A DNA stretch of 64,000 nucleotides from Zanthoxylum bungeanum (lineage: Eukaryota; Streptophyta; Magnoliopsida; Sapindales; Rutaceae), in assembly GCA_019454045.1 (NCBI GenBank), contig SKCR01033452.1:1-64000 (forward strand). Direction: 5' to 3'. The stretch's first letter is position 1. Every line of letters begins with the position of its first letter. Shown one piece after another: positions 47,624 to 57,672 of this stretch. A program made the translations under genes and the position numbers. The notes below the pieces were generated by a model. It ran no database searches. It saw nothing but the letters and a program-made list of their open reading frames with translations, and had not been told where the DNA came from.

Positions 47624-47900
47624 TTCCTAGATTTTGAAATAAGCTCTCTTCCTAGATTTTAAAAATCATGTCTTCCAATTCCTGAATCTTTCCTTGTTTT
47701 ACAGGTTTGCTCTATCTTTTGTCTAAGCTGTCCTTTCAGATTTTCAACTTAGCGGATTGCTCTATCTTGCCTGAGTCACCTTTTCAGGTTTTCAACTCAG
47801 CGAGCTAATTTTTTTTTCAGATCTGTCCTCATTATCGAGGCTCATTGATCATCCTCATTCCCGAGGTTGTTCTCCATTCTCGGAGTTATTCTTCATTCCC

Positions 47901-48282
47901 GGAGTTCCTCATCCTCATTCCTGAGGCTGCTCTACTCCTCTCTATTCTCAGAGTTCTTTCCCCATATCTACTGACCTTGGTCCAGCATCTAAGAAACAAA
48001 AGACGTGATTTATAATTACTTGACTCTAATCTTTCCCGTTTAGCTGGGATTTATGCAATCTATGAACATCTTGAACATTTGTTTCAATAAAGACGCTTGC
48101 GTTACTTCTTAGTACATATGTAGGAAATAAACTGCCTTGCAAAGGTACCTCTGTCGCTAACTGTTCCTCACGGATTTTACAATTAGCCATTTTTCTTGCT
48201 CGTTCATGCCATATATTTTGCTTGGGCTATCCTTTGCGGATTTTTCACCCAATGAGCCTTTCTCTCTTTTTTTTATGCAAAT
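47901..48282 (-). other. Element D sequence between duplication and integrase
   Basis: No domain recognised. It starts with degenerate CATTC-CGGAG words and becomes unique sequence. The end of the integrase frame (minus strand) falls at about 48283. Confidence 0.5.
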
Positions 48283-48510
48283 TATCGTTTTTGCCTGTCC
48301 ACGTTGATGGGCTCGGTGAACTCGTTCCCTTCCAAATCTGACAGTCTCACAGCCCCATTCCCCATCACATTCTTGACTAGTTAGGGCCCTTCCCAATTGG
48401 GCCTGAACTTTCCTATTGGGTCAATTATCAGTGGATTTGACTGCTTGAGCACTAAATCACCTTTTATGATCTTGGTGGGACACACCTTCTTGTTGAACAC
48501 CCTGACCAAC
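48283..48510 (-). pseudogene. Element D integrase C-terminus (Ty3/gypsy)
   Basis: The minus-strand translation gives VFNKKVCPTKIIKGDLVLKQ, then a FRPNWEGP motif and a conserved tail ending in EPINVDR. This is the C-terminal integrase segment with the GPF/Y-type motif. The codon after Gly-Pro is TAA where an aromatic residue is expected, and a frameshift separates it from the part upstream. The integrase catalytic core (D,D,E) is missing altogether: the frame upstream joins to RNase H. Confidence 0.8.
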
Positions 48511-48821
48511 CTTTATCCTTTTCTCATCCAGTAATGCTAGCTGTTCGAACCTCTGCGAGGCCCATTCCCGCTCAGGAAATCCTGCCTCTGCTAGTACCTG
48601 TATTGACTGTATCTCTATTTCCACTGGTAACACTGCCTGTACCATTATCGCCCCCAGCGCTTTAGGTTCTATGGCCAAATACAGCACCAGGGGTTTGCCC
48701 GGCCTTGGGGGTTTCAAGACGGGCGGTTTAACCAAGTATTCTTTGATTTTTTTCAAAAGCTTATTGACATTGCCTATTCCACTCCACAGGCTGGTCCTTC
48801 CTCAATAGCTTGAAGATGGGC
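48511..48821 (-). pseudogene. Element D RNase H start joined to late integrase by deletion
   Basis: Minus strand. KKIKEYLVKPPVLKPPRPGKPLVLYLA is the connection/RNase H start of gypsy polymerases. After IMVQ the frame changes directly to FPEREWASQRFEQLALLDEKR, which belongs near the integrase C-terminus. The RNase H body and the integrase core are therefore deleted. The junction keeps an open frame (48457-48756), but I see no sign of function. Confidence 0.75.
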
Positions 48822-49598
48822 TCACATATTAATGAATCGACTGATATACAAGATTTTCCCAAGAAAAGCTCTAACTTTCTTTTCTGTCTTCGGTGCGGGT
48901 ATCTCGGTAGTTGCCCTTTTTTTAGGGTCCACTTCTATCTTTCCCATTCCTACCGTATGCCTTAACAACTTTCCAGATGTTACCCCAAACACACACTTCT
49001 TGGGGTTGAGTTGGAGGTTGTACTTATCGACCTTTTGAAGGAACTTCTTCAACGCTTTTATATGTTCGGCCCTCATCTCTGATTTAACCATCATGTCATC
49101 CATATATACCTCAATCTCCTTATGTATCAAGTCGTTAAATAATATAGTGGCCATTCGTTGATAAGTGGCTACCGCATTTTTAAGTCCAAATGGCATCACC
49201 TTGTAACAATATATACCTCACTCAGTGACGAAGACAGTCTTATGCTTGTCTTCTTCGGCCATGAGGACCTGATTATATCCTGAGAATCCATCCACGAATG
49301 AGTACATAGTAGATAAAGCCGCGCTATCAACTAATCCTTCTTCGGTACCGGTACAATATTGGCTAACCACTCGGGGTACTTCACCACCTCTAAGAACCCC
49401 ACATCTATCTATTTCTTGACTTCTTCCCTAACCTTTTCGGCCTATTCTGGCCTCATTCTTCAGAGCTTCTGTTTTACTGGTCCGATGTTCAGAAAAGTTG
49501 GTATCATGTGCTGGGCAATACCTTTGTCCACTCCTGACATGTCTTCATAGGACCAGGCGAATACTTCTGCATATTTTATTAATATTCTCTCTAATTCT
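48822..49598 (-). pseudogene. Element D reverse transcriptase (TAT/Ogre-type)
   Basis: Minus strand, from 49598 down. FAWSYEDMSGVDKGIAQHMI and a PVKQKL motif come first, then LEVVKYPEWLANIVPVPKKD (near 49330-49400), then a deletion of about 25 codons that removes the usual Arg-x-Cys-Val-Asp-Tyr segment. Next are FVDGFSGYNQ and VMPFGLKNA (near 49190), and the active site YMDD at 49095-49106. Stops lie near 49210, 49340, 49410 and 49440-49460. C3 interrupts the frame just upstream of FAWSYEDM. The order and motifs are those of TAT-lineage gypsy polymerases. Confidence 0.88.
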
Positions 49599-51209
49599 TG
49601 TTAGACAATTAGACGCATAGCGTCACTATTTGTAAAAGACATTGTGGTTTTTGTACAAATTAACTATGTAGCAATGGAAATTGCATTTTATCATTTTGTA
49701 ATTTGATTACTTAAATATATAAATGATAAAAGTCCATATGATTAGTTCCGGATTATAAGATATGAGACAGTATCAATCCATAACGGTTTAATCATTAAAT
49801 ATCCCTAGTCGTAGTATTATCGAGACTGGACATCGATAATGCGGAATAGACTAGTATTGCACTTGTGTGTGTTATGGAAGCGTAACAGTATAGTTCTCAT
49901 ATATTTAAGTATTGGATACTTATGCAAATGTGATAGGAGGTTGTGTTTACCGATGGTACGGAAACAGCTTCGCTCTGGATAGACCCCGCGAAATCCCATT
50001 GGTAGTATGACTATGTGTCTATGGGAATCCGCATCAGGGTAGGTGTATTTGGTTTTATCTTGAGACTTGCATCGCTAGTACTTACGACAATCAATACGCT
50101 TTAGTTTTGGTCATCCAGGACTTTAACAGGTTCTGTGTACGCCTCTTATGGGTTTATTGAGAATCGTAGTGTATTGGGTGTGATGTCAAGATGGAAGTAT
50201 TACTTCAGTCATATGGAGATGATGATCACGCAGGGATACAGAACTGGTAATCTAATTGGTTGTAACCATCAGGATAATATGACATGGTCATGATTATCCG
50301 ATTAAAGAGACTAATTGCTTGTGATTCGATATATGATTTGTACGGGCAGACACTATTCCAGCCCCAGGCCTTGCATGTGACATTCGATACTGGATCGTAA
50401 TACGTAATACTACGTATACTACCCTGACAAAGATTATATATTCCATTAAGAATATTTCTGGAGAATTGGGTAGGCCCATCTCTTTGCTAGAAGCCAATCA
50501 TGTCTCGTAAATTGGTAAAAACATAGTACGAGGTACGTACGTGTTCGGATAGTCCGACGACCGAATTTACTGCCAACATATCCAGGGATCTCTTGGGTCG
50601 CTTCCCGAAGATTCACCGATGACGTATGATTCGAACATAATTAATCTGGGATTAATTACAGAGAGATTTTATCTATGATAAAATACTATTTGAAGAGAGA
50701 GAACAATTAATTTGGAATTAATCGATAAAATAATATATTCGATATATTAAACGAAATTAGATTTTTTCTACGCGGAATTATAATTGGATTTTAATTCGGG
50801 CAAACGAATTAATTTAGAATTAATTCACGAGCGACGTGAATAGTAATTTTACTTGGCATAATTATTTAATTAAATTTGATTTAATTACGTCGCAACAGAA
50901 AATTCGTTAATTCGGAATTAGCGAACTCGAGCCCGGGATGTGTTGTGGGCCCACTCGGATTTTGAATCAAGTGGGGCCCACATGTCACATCACTTGTCAC
51001 TTTAATTACCTTCTGGTGATGGGTTTTGGAGAAAGGGAGCTTGGATTCAACATTTAAAGAGGAAGCTTGGAGACTTCTCAAAGGCAAAAAGTTTTGTATT
51101 CAACACCTCCAAAATCCGATCAAAGTAAGTTTAATTCCGCTATTCTTCTTTGTGTATTCACTTGATTTCATTGCTTAAATTGATCTTGGGATTACATAGA
51201 AATCCAACA
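49599..51209 (+). repeat. C3 5' LTR
   Basis: TGTTAGACAATTAG to AATCCAACA, 1,611 bp. The palindrome run is at 50636-50923. Confidence 0.93.
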
Positions 51210-51210
51210 A

Positions 51211-51224
51211 TGGTATCATGGAGC
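51211..51224 (+). promoter_or_regulatory. C3 primer-binding site
   Basis: TGGTATCATGGAGC, a tRNA-Met type site with extra bases after TGGTATCA, as in the other C copies. Confidence 0.75.
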
Positions 51225-51778
51225 TTAATTTGAGCATGAAAATGATTAGGGTTTATATACTAAAATTTGGGTAAATTTGATTTGAGCATGTTTTAATCAA
51301 ATTGTTTGTTTAAGTATGCTTGAATGTTGATAACTTGGAGTTACACATGATCAATTTGAAGAAAATTTAATTAGATTAATTTTCCCCAAATTTTGCATGT
51401 TTGCCGAATGTGATATAGACCTAAAGTCATGGTATTTTATTTTTTTTAACATTGGATGAGTTGAAAGACATGGATATATTGATTTGAGATTCAATCGGAT
51501 TGAAATTAGAATCGAATATAAAAAAACCCTACAATGTCGTGACCTTGAGAAGCATGAAATGAGATGATTTTTTGTTTCAATAATGTTGGACATGTGTTGA
51601 ATAAATTAAAGCATGATTAATTAATTAAATTGATTTTTTGGAAATGTTAATTTAGATAATTTATTAATGCAATATACTTTAATTAATTAAATTATGAAAT
51701 TTGGAATTTTAGAATTTGATTAATTGGGCTTAATTTAGAATTGGGCTTGTAATGTTGTATTTGGGCCTAATGGGCTTG
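51225..51778 (+). other. C3 leader, first part
   Basis: Collinear with the start of the C1 and C2 leaders. It is interrupted by E at GCTTG (51774-51778) within the TTGGGCC-rich part and resumes at 57673. I see no ORF of note. Confidence 0.8.
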
Positions 51779-52630
51779 TGTAGGCACTGCATTTTTTACA
51801 CATAAGTCCCTATGATGAGTCTCATTTGGAGACACTACCTTTTAAGTCACGGAGGTCACGGAAAACGGACATCGGAAGGGGAAATTCAGAATAAACAAGG
51901 TTCACTGCTTTCTTTCGTGCTGCGTTCGTGTATACATTCGAACTCCAAACAGATTGCAGGCGTTCGTGCCGCGTTCGAAGAGGCGTTCGAATGGTGTCGG
52001 TAATTCTGGTTTTGCTGCTAGCCTCACATTAAGCCCAATTCGCCCAAACCTTGGCCCACACGCCCAAGCCCACTTAAAACACATATTTAACACATGGTGA
52101 AATCAAAACAAATCTAAAAATCACATACCAAATTAAAAAAGATGTCATGCCTAATTAAAATCAATCAACCAATTATATTCTCAATCAAATATATATTATT
52201 CCTAACTTAAAATATTGTATTCCTAAACCAAGCCAATCAAATATTCAACCTTCCTAATATAAACCAAATCAAATCCCTTGCTTTCCTTGTCCAACACCAA
52301 ATCAAATCCTCTCTTTAATGCCAAATCCCATTCCTTGTGAGGCAAGGTGAAACCCTAACCCTTCCCTATATAAACAACACTAAACCAAAGCCATCCCTCT
52401 CTCTCTTTCACGACCACACACACGGTAAAGACCAAAAAATAAACCCTAACCTTCATAAGCACTCAACACATCCCACCTTCACCACACAACCCCGTGAACC
52501 TTCGCCTATCACCTTCGAACATCACCCAAACAATCAAAAACGTAAACAGATCAGCCCCCTCACACTCACAAACTCACGGCACCATCAACAGCCCCTTTAG
52601 GCCACCTCACGCTTCAGCCAAGACCCCACA
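51779..52630 (+). repeat. E 5' LTR
   Basis: TGTAGGCACTGC to GACCCCACA. U3 starts with the ACTACCTTTTAAGTC block and a cluster of CGTTCG/TTCGAA words (51917-51996), then AT-rich sequence, a TATA box and a CT-rich stretch. The 87-codon frame at 52337-52600 (Pro/His/Thr-rich) is open in both LTRs but has no domain I recognise. Confidence 0.95.
52367..52374 (+). promoter_or_regulatory. TATA box of the E LTR
   Basis: TATATAAA in the context CCC-TATATAAA-CAACAC, repeated at 57404-57411 in the 3' LTR. The position about 260 bp before the LTR end fits a U3 promoter. The transcription start is not determined. Confidence 0.7.
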
Positions 52631-52633
52631 GTC

Positions 52634-52651
52634 TGGCGACTCCACTGGGGA
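52634..52651 (+). promoter_or_regulatory. E primer-binding site
   Basis: TGGCGACTCCACTGGGGA, three bases after the LTR end. This is the primer site type of TAT/Ogre elements, which I believe pairs with a tRNA-Arg 3' end. Confidence 0.8.
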
Positions 52652-53797
52652 TAGAGAATCGGCCCCGAAATATTGTCTTGTAATGTTTGGATTTATGTTT
52701 TAATTGACCGTGTCTATAGTGGATAAAATGGGGGTTTAATCAAAGGCATTTTAAGGCTAGGTAATGGTTGGGTGTCTTCCTTCACTCACTACCCTTCGGG
52801 GAAAAGCTGTGAAGGCACCTAGATAAATCTTTACCCGTAGCCTATTGTGATGGACTAATTTGGAGGACTCGTTGTTTATTCCTGACAACAAGCGATAAGA
52901 GTCTAAGAGGCTTGGGTATTTAAGTGAGCCTCGCTCCACCTTCCCTCTGGGGAATCTACAACGGGAAATCCATTTGACAGTCCGTCACACACCATAGCTC
53001 ATTGGCACGTACCTTAGTGTATAAAAAAGGGTGCGCTCACTTGGTCGCTCGAACCCTTGAGTGGGGAGACCTAGTTGTGGGCCATCCTTCGCCGGTGAGA
53101 GCCTTTGTCTATACTCCTACGAACCCTCCCATAGACCGGGTTTGCATGGTTAAAGTGACAATTAATTCCTTGAGTATGTGCTAGTGGACCATCCTCATTT
53201 GGATGCAGTTGGACCATTTTCAGAAATGCGGACTTGCTGGGCCATTTAAATTGGGGCGAGTTCGTACCTTATGACCATTGGACCCAAAGCTTCTGAAATG
53301 TTGATGGGTCATTCCGTAGAAATTATTACTTTATGTTTGCATTATCTTTTATGCTTGTGTGTGAGAACATCATCGTTTGGATCCATTTGGACCATTTTTC
53401 ATGAGATGTGGGCTTGTTGGGCCATTTAAACTGGGACAAGAAGATATTTTATGACGGTTGGGCCAAAGGCTTCTAAGTGTTGATGGGCCACTTTGTGCTT
53501 GTGTTCGGAACATTACCATTTAGATTTAGTTGGGCTCTTTGCCATGAGACGTGAACTCGTTGGGCCATTTAAACTGGGACGAGTTCACTCCTATGACAGT
53601 TAGCCCAAAAGCTTTTAAAATGATAACGGGCCGATTTGTTTGAAAATTTTAGTTGATTTAGTATGTTATATATGTTACATGCATCTCACGCACCCCATGC
53701 ATACATACATCATGTTAACCCTCGTGTTCTGAAAGCCATCATAGATTCCCGTTGGGTTAGGGAAAATGGAAGACTCACCAAAATACTGGGAACAGAC
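52652..53797 (+). other. E leader with a threefold repeat
   Basis: Non-coding leader. A block containing GGGCCATTTAAACTGGGACGAG-type sequence recurs near 53238, 53418 and 53560 as diverged repeats of roughly 115-130 bp. The two short open frames here (52757-52939 minus, 53002-53184 plus) have no domain. Confidence 0.7.
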
Positions 53798-55087
53798 ATG
53801 AGTGAATCAGATATTGAGGTATCTCGTATGGATCAGTTGGAAAACGGTCTCGCCAAGGTCACTGAACAGTTGCAAGACTTGACTACTGCCATGACCCGTG
53901 CTGGGAGAAATTCTGAGAATATGAGGCGTGAGGAGCCTCCGAGCGGGTTGGGGGATGATATCCCCACTTTTGATGATGGCATGGCAGAGTATGCAACAGG
54001 CAAAGTGATTGGGTCTCAGGCATAATTTCAGAAGCTTCGGGATCAGGTTGAGTCAGTTACCCGTAAGATGAAGGGTAAAGACGAAGAATTACTAGACTAT
54101 GAGGCGATGTCTTTTGAGGAACAGTTGCCTGCTCAGTTCAAGATGCCGGATATGGCCAAGTTCAACGGGAATGGGGATCCGAGGTTCCACCTCTGACAAT
54201 ATGTGTCAGTCATGAGTTCAGTGGGCCTAACACAACGCCAGGCTCAGAAGATGTTTGGGATGTCACTCGAGGGGGCACCTGTGGTTTGGTATCATAGCCT
54301 TAAGAAGAAGGTTAAGGAAGATTGGAGGGAACTAGCTGATGCTTTTCTGAAGCAGTATGTTACAGACTTAGAAATTGACTTGTCACTCCGTGATTTGGAG
54401 AACACTAAGCAGAAGTCAGAGGAAAGTTTCAAAGAGTATGTGGATCGTTGGAGAAGCCAGCTTTTGAAAATGCAGACTCGGCCCTCAGAGAAGGACCAAA
54501 TCAAAATGATCATCAAGGGCACCAAGCCCTCTATTTATAGTAAACTAAGGAGGATGACTTCGATGATTTCTGATTTTCGACAGTTGAGGGAAACTGTCAT
54601 GGATATTGAGGAAGAAGAGGCTGAAAACAGAAAGTTTTATGGCCAGAATAGAAGAACCTTTAGGGGGCCTTCTGAGACCAAGCCCGCTACTGCCGAGGTT
54701 GCTTCCATTAAGAACCGGTATTTCTCTAACCTGGGGAAGCCGTTATCTAAGGTGCTTGAGAAGTTGAAGGGACAAGGACTCCTAAAACCCTTAGAGCCTA
54801 AACCACTTCCAGATCCTATACCACCCAACCTTAACCTAAGCTTGTATTGTCACTTCCATCAGAGGAGAGGCCACGAAACTGATAGCTGCACCCGCCTTAG
54901 GCATGAGATCCAAAACCTCATTGACTCCCATAAAATACCTGACCCAGAAAGAGAACAACCCAACGCACACAGAAATCCCCTACCCAACTACATGATCAAC
55001 TCTGGCCTACCCGAAACCCTTGTCCTCCAAACCCTTAACCACCAAGCTTCTTACATGGAGATAAAGGATGATAGTGAAGAACCGTAG
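53798..55087 (+). pseudogene. gag: E gag (retrotransposon gag domain, TAT type), two in-frame stops
   Basis: I place the start at ATG 53798; the same frame is open from 53663. An N-terminal acidic/coiled segment (LENGLAKVTEQLQDLTTAM) is followed by TAA at 54023 and TGA at 54194, both in the same frame as the rest. From 54203 the capsid core is readable: APVVWYHSL, DAFLKQYV and SEESFKEYVDRWRSQLLKM, which are typical of the Retrotrans_gag family. A Cys/His motif YCHFHQRRGHETDSC near 54846-54890 replaces the classic knuckle, as is usual in TAT gag. It ends with TAG at 55085. Gag would bind element RNA and form particles. With two stops, this copy makes at most the C-terminal 294 residues. Confidence 0.9.
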
Positions 55088-55369
55088 GTCAAGAAAGAAG
55101 ACAATGCTGCGAATGATGAAGTTGTTCCTCCTAGTTTTTTTGATCCTGCGTTTTCAATATAGACATTGACTTGGTTTACCTGTTCGAACCATTTCTTAAA
55201 TGATAATAAAGACGTTCATTTCATTTACATGCCTGAGTCTCTCCCTCCAACCTGCAACATGAGTATATTTGAGAAAAGCATTCAACTCTAGTACTATGAA
55301 ATTCAGTGATGTTTATAACACGAGGAATCTTCGGAAGCAACAACAGTACAGTCAGTTTCAGAAATGAAT
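55088..55369 (+). other. E region between gag and minisatellites
   Basis: No protease or polymerase similarity seen; non-coding transition sequence where an autonomous relative would carry pol. Confidence 0.7.
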
Positions 55370-55756
55370 CAGTATCAGTTTGGGGGGCGAGGGCCACATC
55401 ATCAGCATCAATTTGGGGGCTTAAGCCCACATCAGCATCAGTTTGGGGATGAGCCCCAGGGCCGAGGCCCACATCAGTTACAGTTTGAGGATGAGTCCCA
55501 GGGCCGAGGCCCACATCAATATCAGTTTAGGGCCGAGGCCCACATCAATATCAGCGAGGCCCACATTAGTATCAGCATCGGTTTATGGGCTGGGGCCCAC
55601 ATCAGTTTCAGTTTTGGGGATGAGTCCCAGGGCCGAGGCCCACATCAGAATCAGTATCAGTTCTGCCGGGTATGGCATTCTGGGGGCGAGGCCCACATTG
55701 GTTCAGTATTAGTTTTTCCGGGTATAATACTCTGGGGGGCGAGGCCCACACTCTTA
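55370..55756 (+). repeat. E minisatellite 1
   Basis: Irregular repeats of a 30-57 bp unit built on GGGCCGAGGCCCACATCAG and CAGTTTGGGGATGAGTCCCA. GGGCCGAGGCCC is nearly self-complementary. Confidence 0.88.
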
Positions 55757-56060
55757 TCAGTAATGGTTCGGAAATGGACCACTCTCTTATCATCAACGGT
55801 TCGGAAATGAACCACTCTCATATCAGTAATGGTTCGGAAATGGACCATCTCTCATCAGCAACGGTTCGGAAATGGACCATTATCAGATCTCGCCGAAAAG
55901 GGCACTCCGAAAATGGAGCACGGTTCGGAAATGGACCATTATCACATCTCACCGAAAAGGGCACTCCGAAAATGGAGCACGGTTCGAAATGGACCATTAT
56001 CACATCTCACCGAAAATGGCACTCTGAAAATGGAGCAAGGTTCGGAAATGGAGCAAGGAA
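55757..56060 (+). repeat. E minisatellite 2
   Basis: The first half is a unit of about 33 bp (GGTTCGGAAATGGACCA-CTCTCATCA). The second half has two to three copies of a 59-bp unit with CACCGAAAAGGGCACTCCGA and AAATGGAGCACGG. Confidence 0.88.
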
Positions 56061-56199
56061 GGCCTAACCCATCGGAATATGATACATATACATGCATACA
56101 TGCATACATATCACGTACATGCAATGTTTGTTTTGTGTTCGCAGGTTTGTCGCGGCAAAGACCATCTCATCAAATAACGGTTCAAAAATGAGCCACATT
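56061..56199 (+). other. Spacer between minisatellites 2 and 3
   Basis: Unique sequence with CATACATGCATACATG-type dinucleotide-rich words; no ORF of its own. Confidence 0.6.
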
Positions 56200-56640
56200 C
56201 TCACACAACAGACGCCGAAAATGGCACTCCAAAATGGAGCACTCACAACAGATGCAGAAAATGGCACTCCAAAATGGAGCACTCACAACAGACGCCGAAA
56301 ATGGCACTCCAAAATGGAGCACACACAACAGACGCCGAAAATTGCACTCCAAAATAGAGCACTCACAACAGACGCCGAAAATGGCACTCCAAAATGGAGC
56401 ACTCACAACATACGCCAAAAATGGCACTCCAAAATGGAGCACTCACAACAGATGCCGAAAATGGCGTTCCAAAATGGAGCACACAAAGCAAAGGCCGAAA
56501 ATGGCGTTCCAAAATGGAGCACACAAAGCAAAGGCCGAAAATGGCGTTCCAAAATGGAACACACACAGCAAATGCCGGAAATGGCACTCCGAAATGGAGC
56601 GCACACACAAAAGATGCCGAAAATGGCGCTCTAAAAATGG
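56200..56640 (+). repeat. E minisatellite 3, exact 40-bp period
   Basis: About eleven copies of a 40-bp unit (ATGGCACTCCAAAATGGAGC plus ACTCACAACAGACGCCGAAA). It appears to derive from the CCGAAAATGGAGC part of minisatellite 2. Because 40 is not a multiple of 3 and the unit has few stops, several frames on both strands stay open for 100-180 codons; these are not genes. Confidence 0.93.
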
Positions 56641-56801
56641 AGCACGGTTCGGGAATGAACAAGGGGTCGCAACACCTCACCACCAAATCAACTCAACTCA
56701 ACACATGGTAAGTCAAGTGGCAGCTGGCGAGCCAGGTAAGTGAAAATGCATTGCATAACTTTGATAGGATTGTCACTGTTACACATTACACAAGTCCCAT
56801 C

Positions 56802-56815
56802 AAAGTGGGGGCGAC
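56802..56815 (+). promoter_or_regulatory. E polypurine tract
   Basis: AAAGTGGGGGCGAC next to the 3' LTR start, same as in D. Confidence 0.9.
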
Positions 56816-57667
56816 TGTAGGCACTGCATTTTTTGCACATAAGTCCCTATGATGAGTCTCATTTGGAGACACTACCTTTTAAGTCACGGAGGTCACGGAA
56901 AACGGACATCGGAAGGGGAAATTCAGAATAAATAAGGTTCACTGCTTTCGTTCGTGCTGCGTTCGTGTATACGTTCGAACTCCAAACAGATTACGGGCGT
57001 TCGTGCCGCGTTCGAAGAGGCGTTTGAACGGTGTCGATAATTCTGGTTTTTCTGCTAGCCTCACATTAAGCCCAATTCGCCCAAACCTTGGCCTACACGC
57101 CCAAGCCCACTTAAAACACATATTTAACACATGGTGAAATCAAAACAAATCTAAAAATCACATACCAAATTAAAAAAGATGCCATGCCTAATTAAAATCA
57201 ATCAACCAATTATATTCTCAATCAAATATATATTATTCCTAACTTAAAATATTGTATTCCTAAACCAAGCCAATCAAATATTCAACCTTCCTAATCTAAA
57301 CCAAATCAAATCCCTTGCTTTCCTTGTCCAACACCAAATCAAATCCTCTCTTTAATGCCAAATCTCATTCCTTGTGAGGCAAGGTGAAACCCTAACCCTT
57401 CCCTATATAAACAACACTAAACCAAAGCCATTCCACTCTCTCTCTCACGACCACACACACGGCAAAGACCAAAAAATAAACCCTAACCTTCATAAGCACT
57501 CAACACATCCCACCTTCACCACACAACCCCGTGAACCTTCGCCTATCACCTTCGAACATCACCCAAACAATAAAAAACGTAAACAGATCAGCCCCCTCAC
57601 ACTCACAAACTCACGGCACCATCAACAGCCCCTTTAGGCCACCTCACGCTTCAGCCAAGACCCCACA
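56816..57667 (+). repeat. E 3' LTR
   Basis: 852 bp, same length as the 5' LTR, same ends, followed by GCTTG. Confidence 0.95.
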
Positions 57668-57672
57668 GCTTG

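Larger units (their letters stand above)
46434..47900 (-). repeat. 692-bp direct duplication in the 3' region of element D
   Basis: Units 46434-47125 and 47126-47817 are nearly identical, and a partial third copy runs to about 47900. They consist of short CATTCTCGGAG/CCTCATTCCCGAGG repeats and a unique core with an ORF antisense to D. This is the region between integrase and 3' LTR, where TAT elements often carry tandem repeats and antisense ORFs. The few bases 46424-46433 belong to the minisatellite flank of C1. Confidence 0.9.
51779..57667 (+). mobile_element. Non-autonomous TAT/Ogre-like element E (gag only)
   Basis: Two 852-bp LTRs, a primer site, a gag frame with two stops, no protease, polymerase or integrase, three minisatellite arrays, a polypurine tract, and a perfect 5-bp duplication GCTTG (51774-51778 and 57668-57672) in the C3 leader. 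The layout matches the class of terminal-repeat retrotransposons that carry only a gag domain. By eye about 20 differences separate the LTRs, so the insertion is fairly recent. Confidence 0.95.

Noticed and set aside
49359..49550. Plus-strand frame opposite the D reverse transcriptase
   Set aside because: Antisense shadow of a well-supported reverse transcriptase relic.
52337..52600. 87-codon Pro/His/Thr-rich frame present in both E LTRs (also 57374-57637)
   Set aside because: Conservation is explained by LTR identity. It lies at and after the TATA box with no recognised domain; kept only as a note in the LTR entry.
56092..56743. Open frames of 160-180 codons as possible repetitive proteins
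   Set aside because: They are translations of a 40-bp minisatellite, open in several frames on both strands, with no start context or domain.
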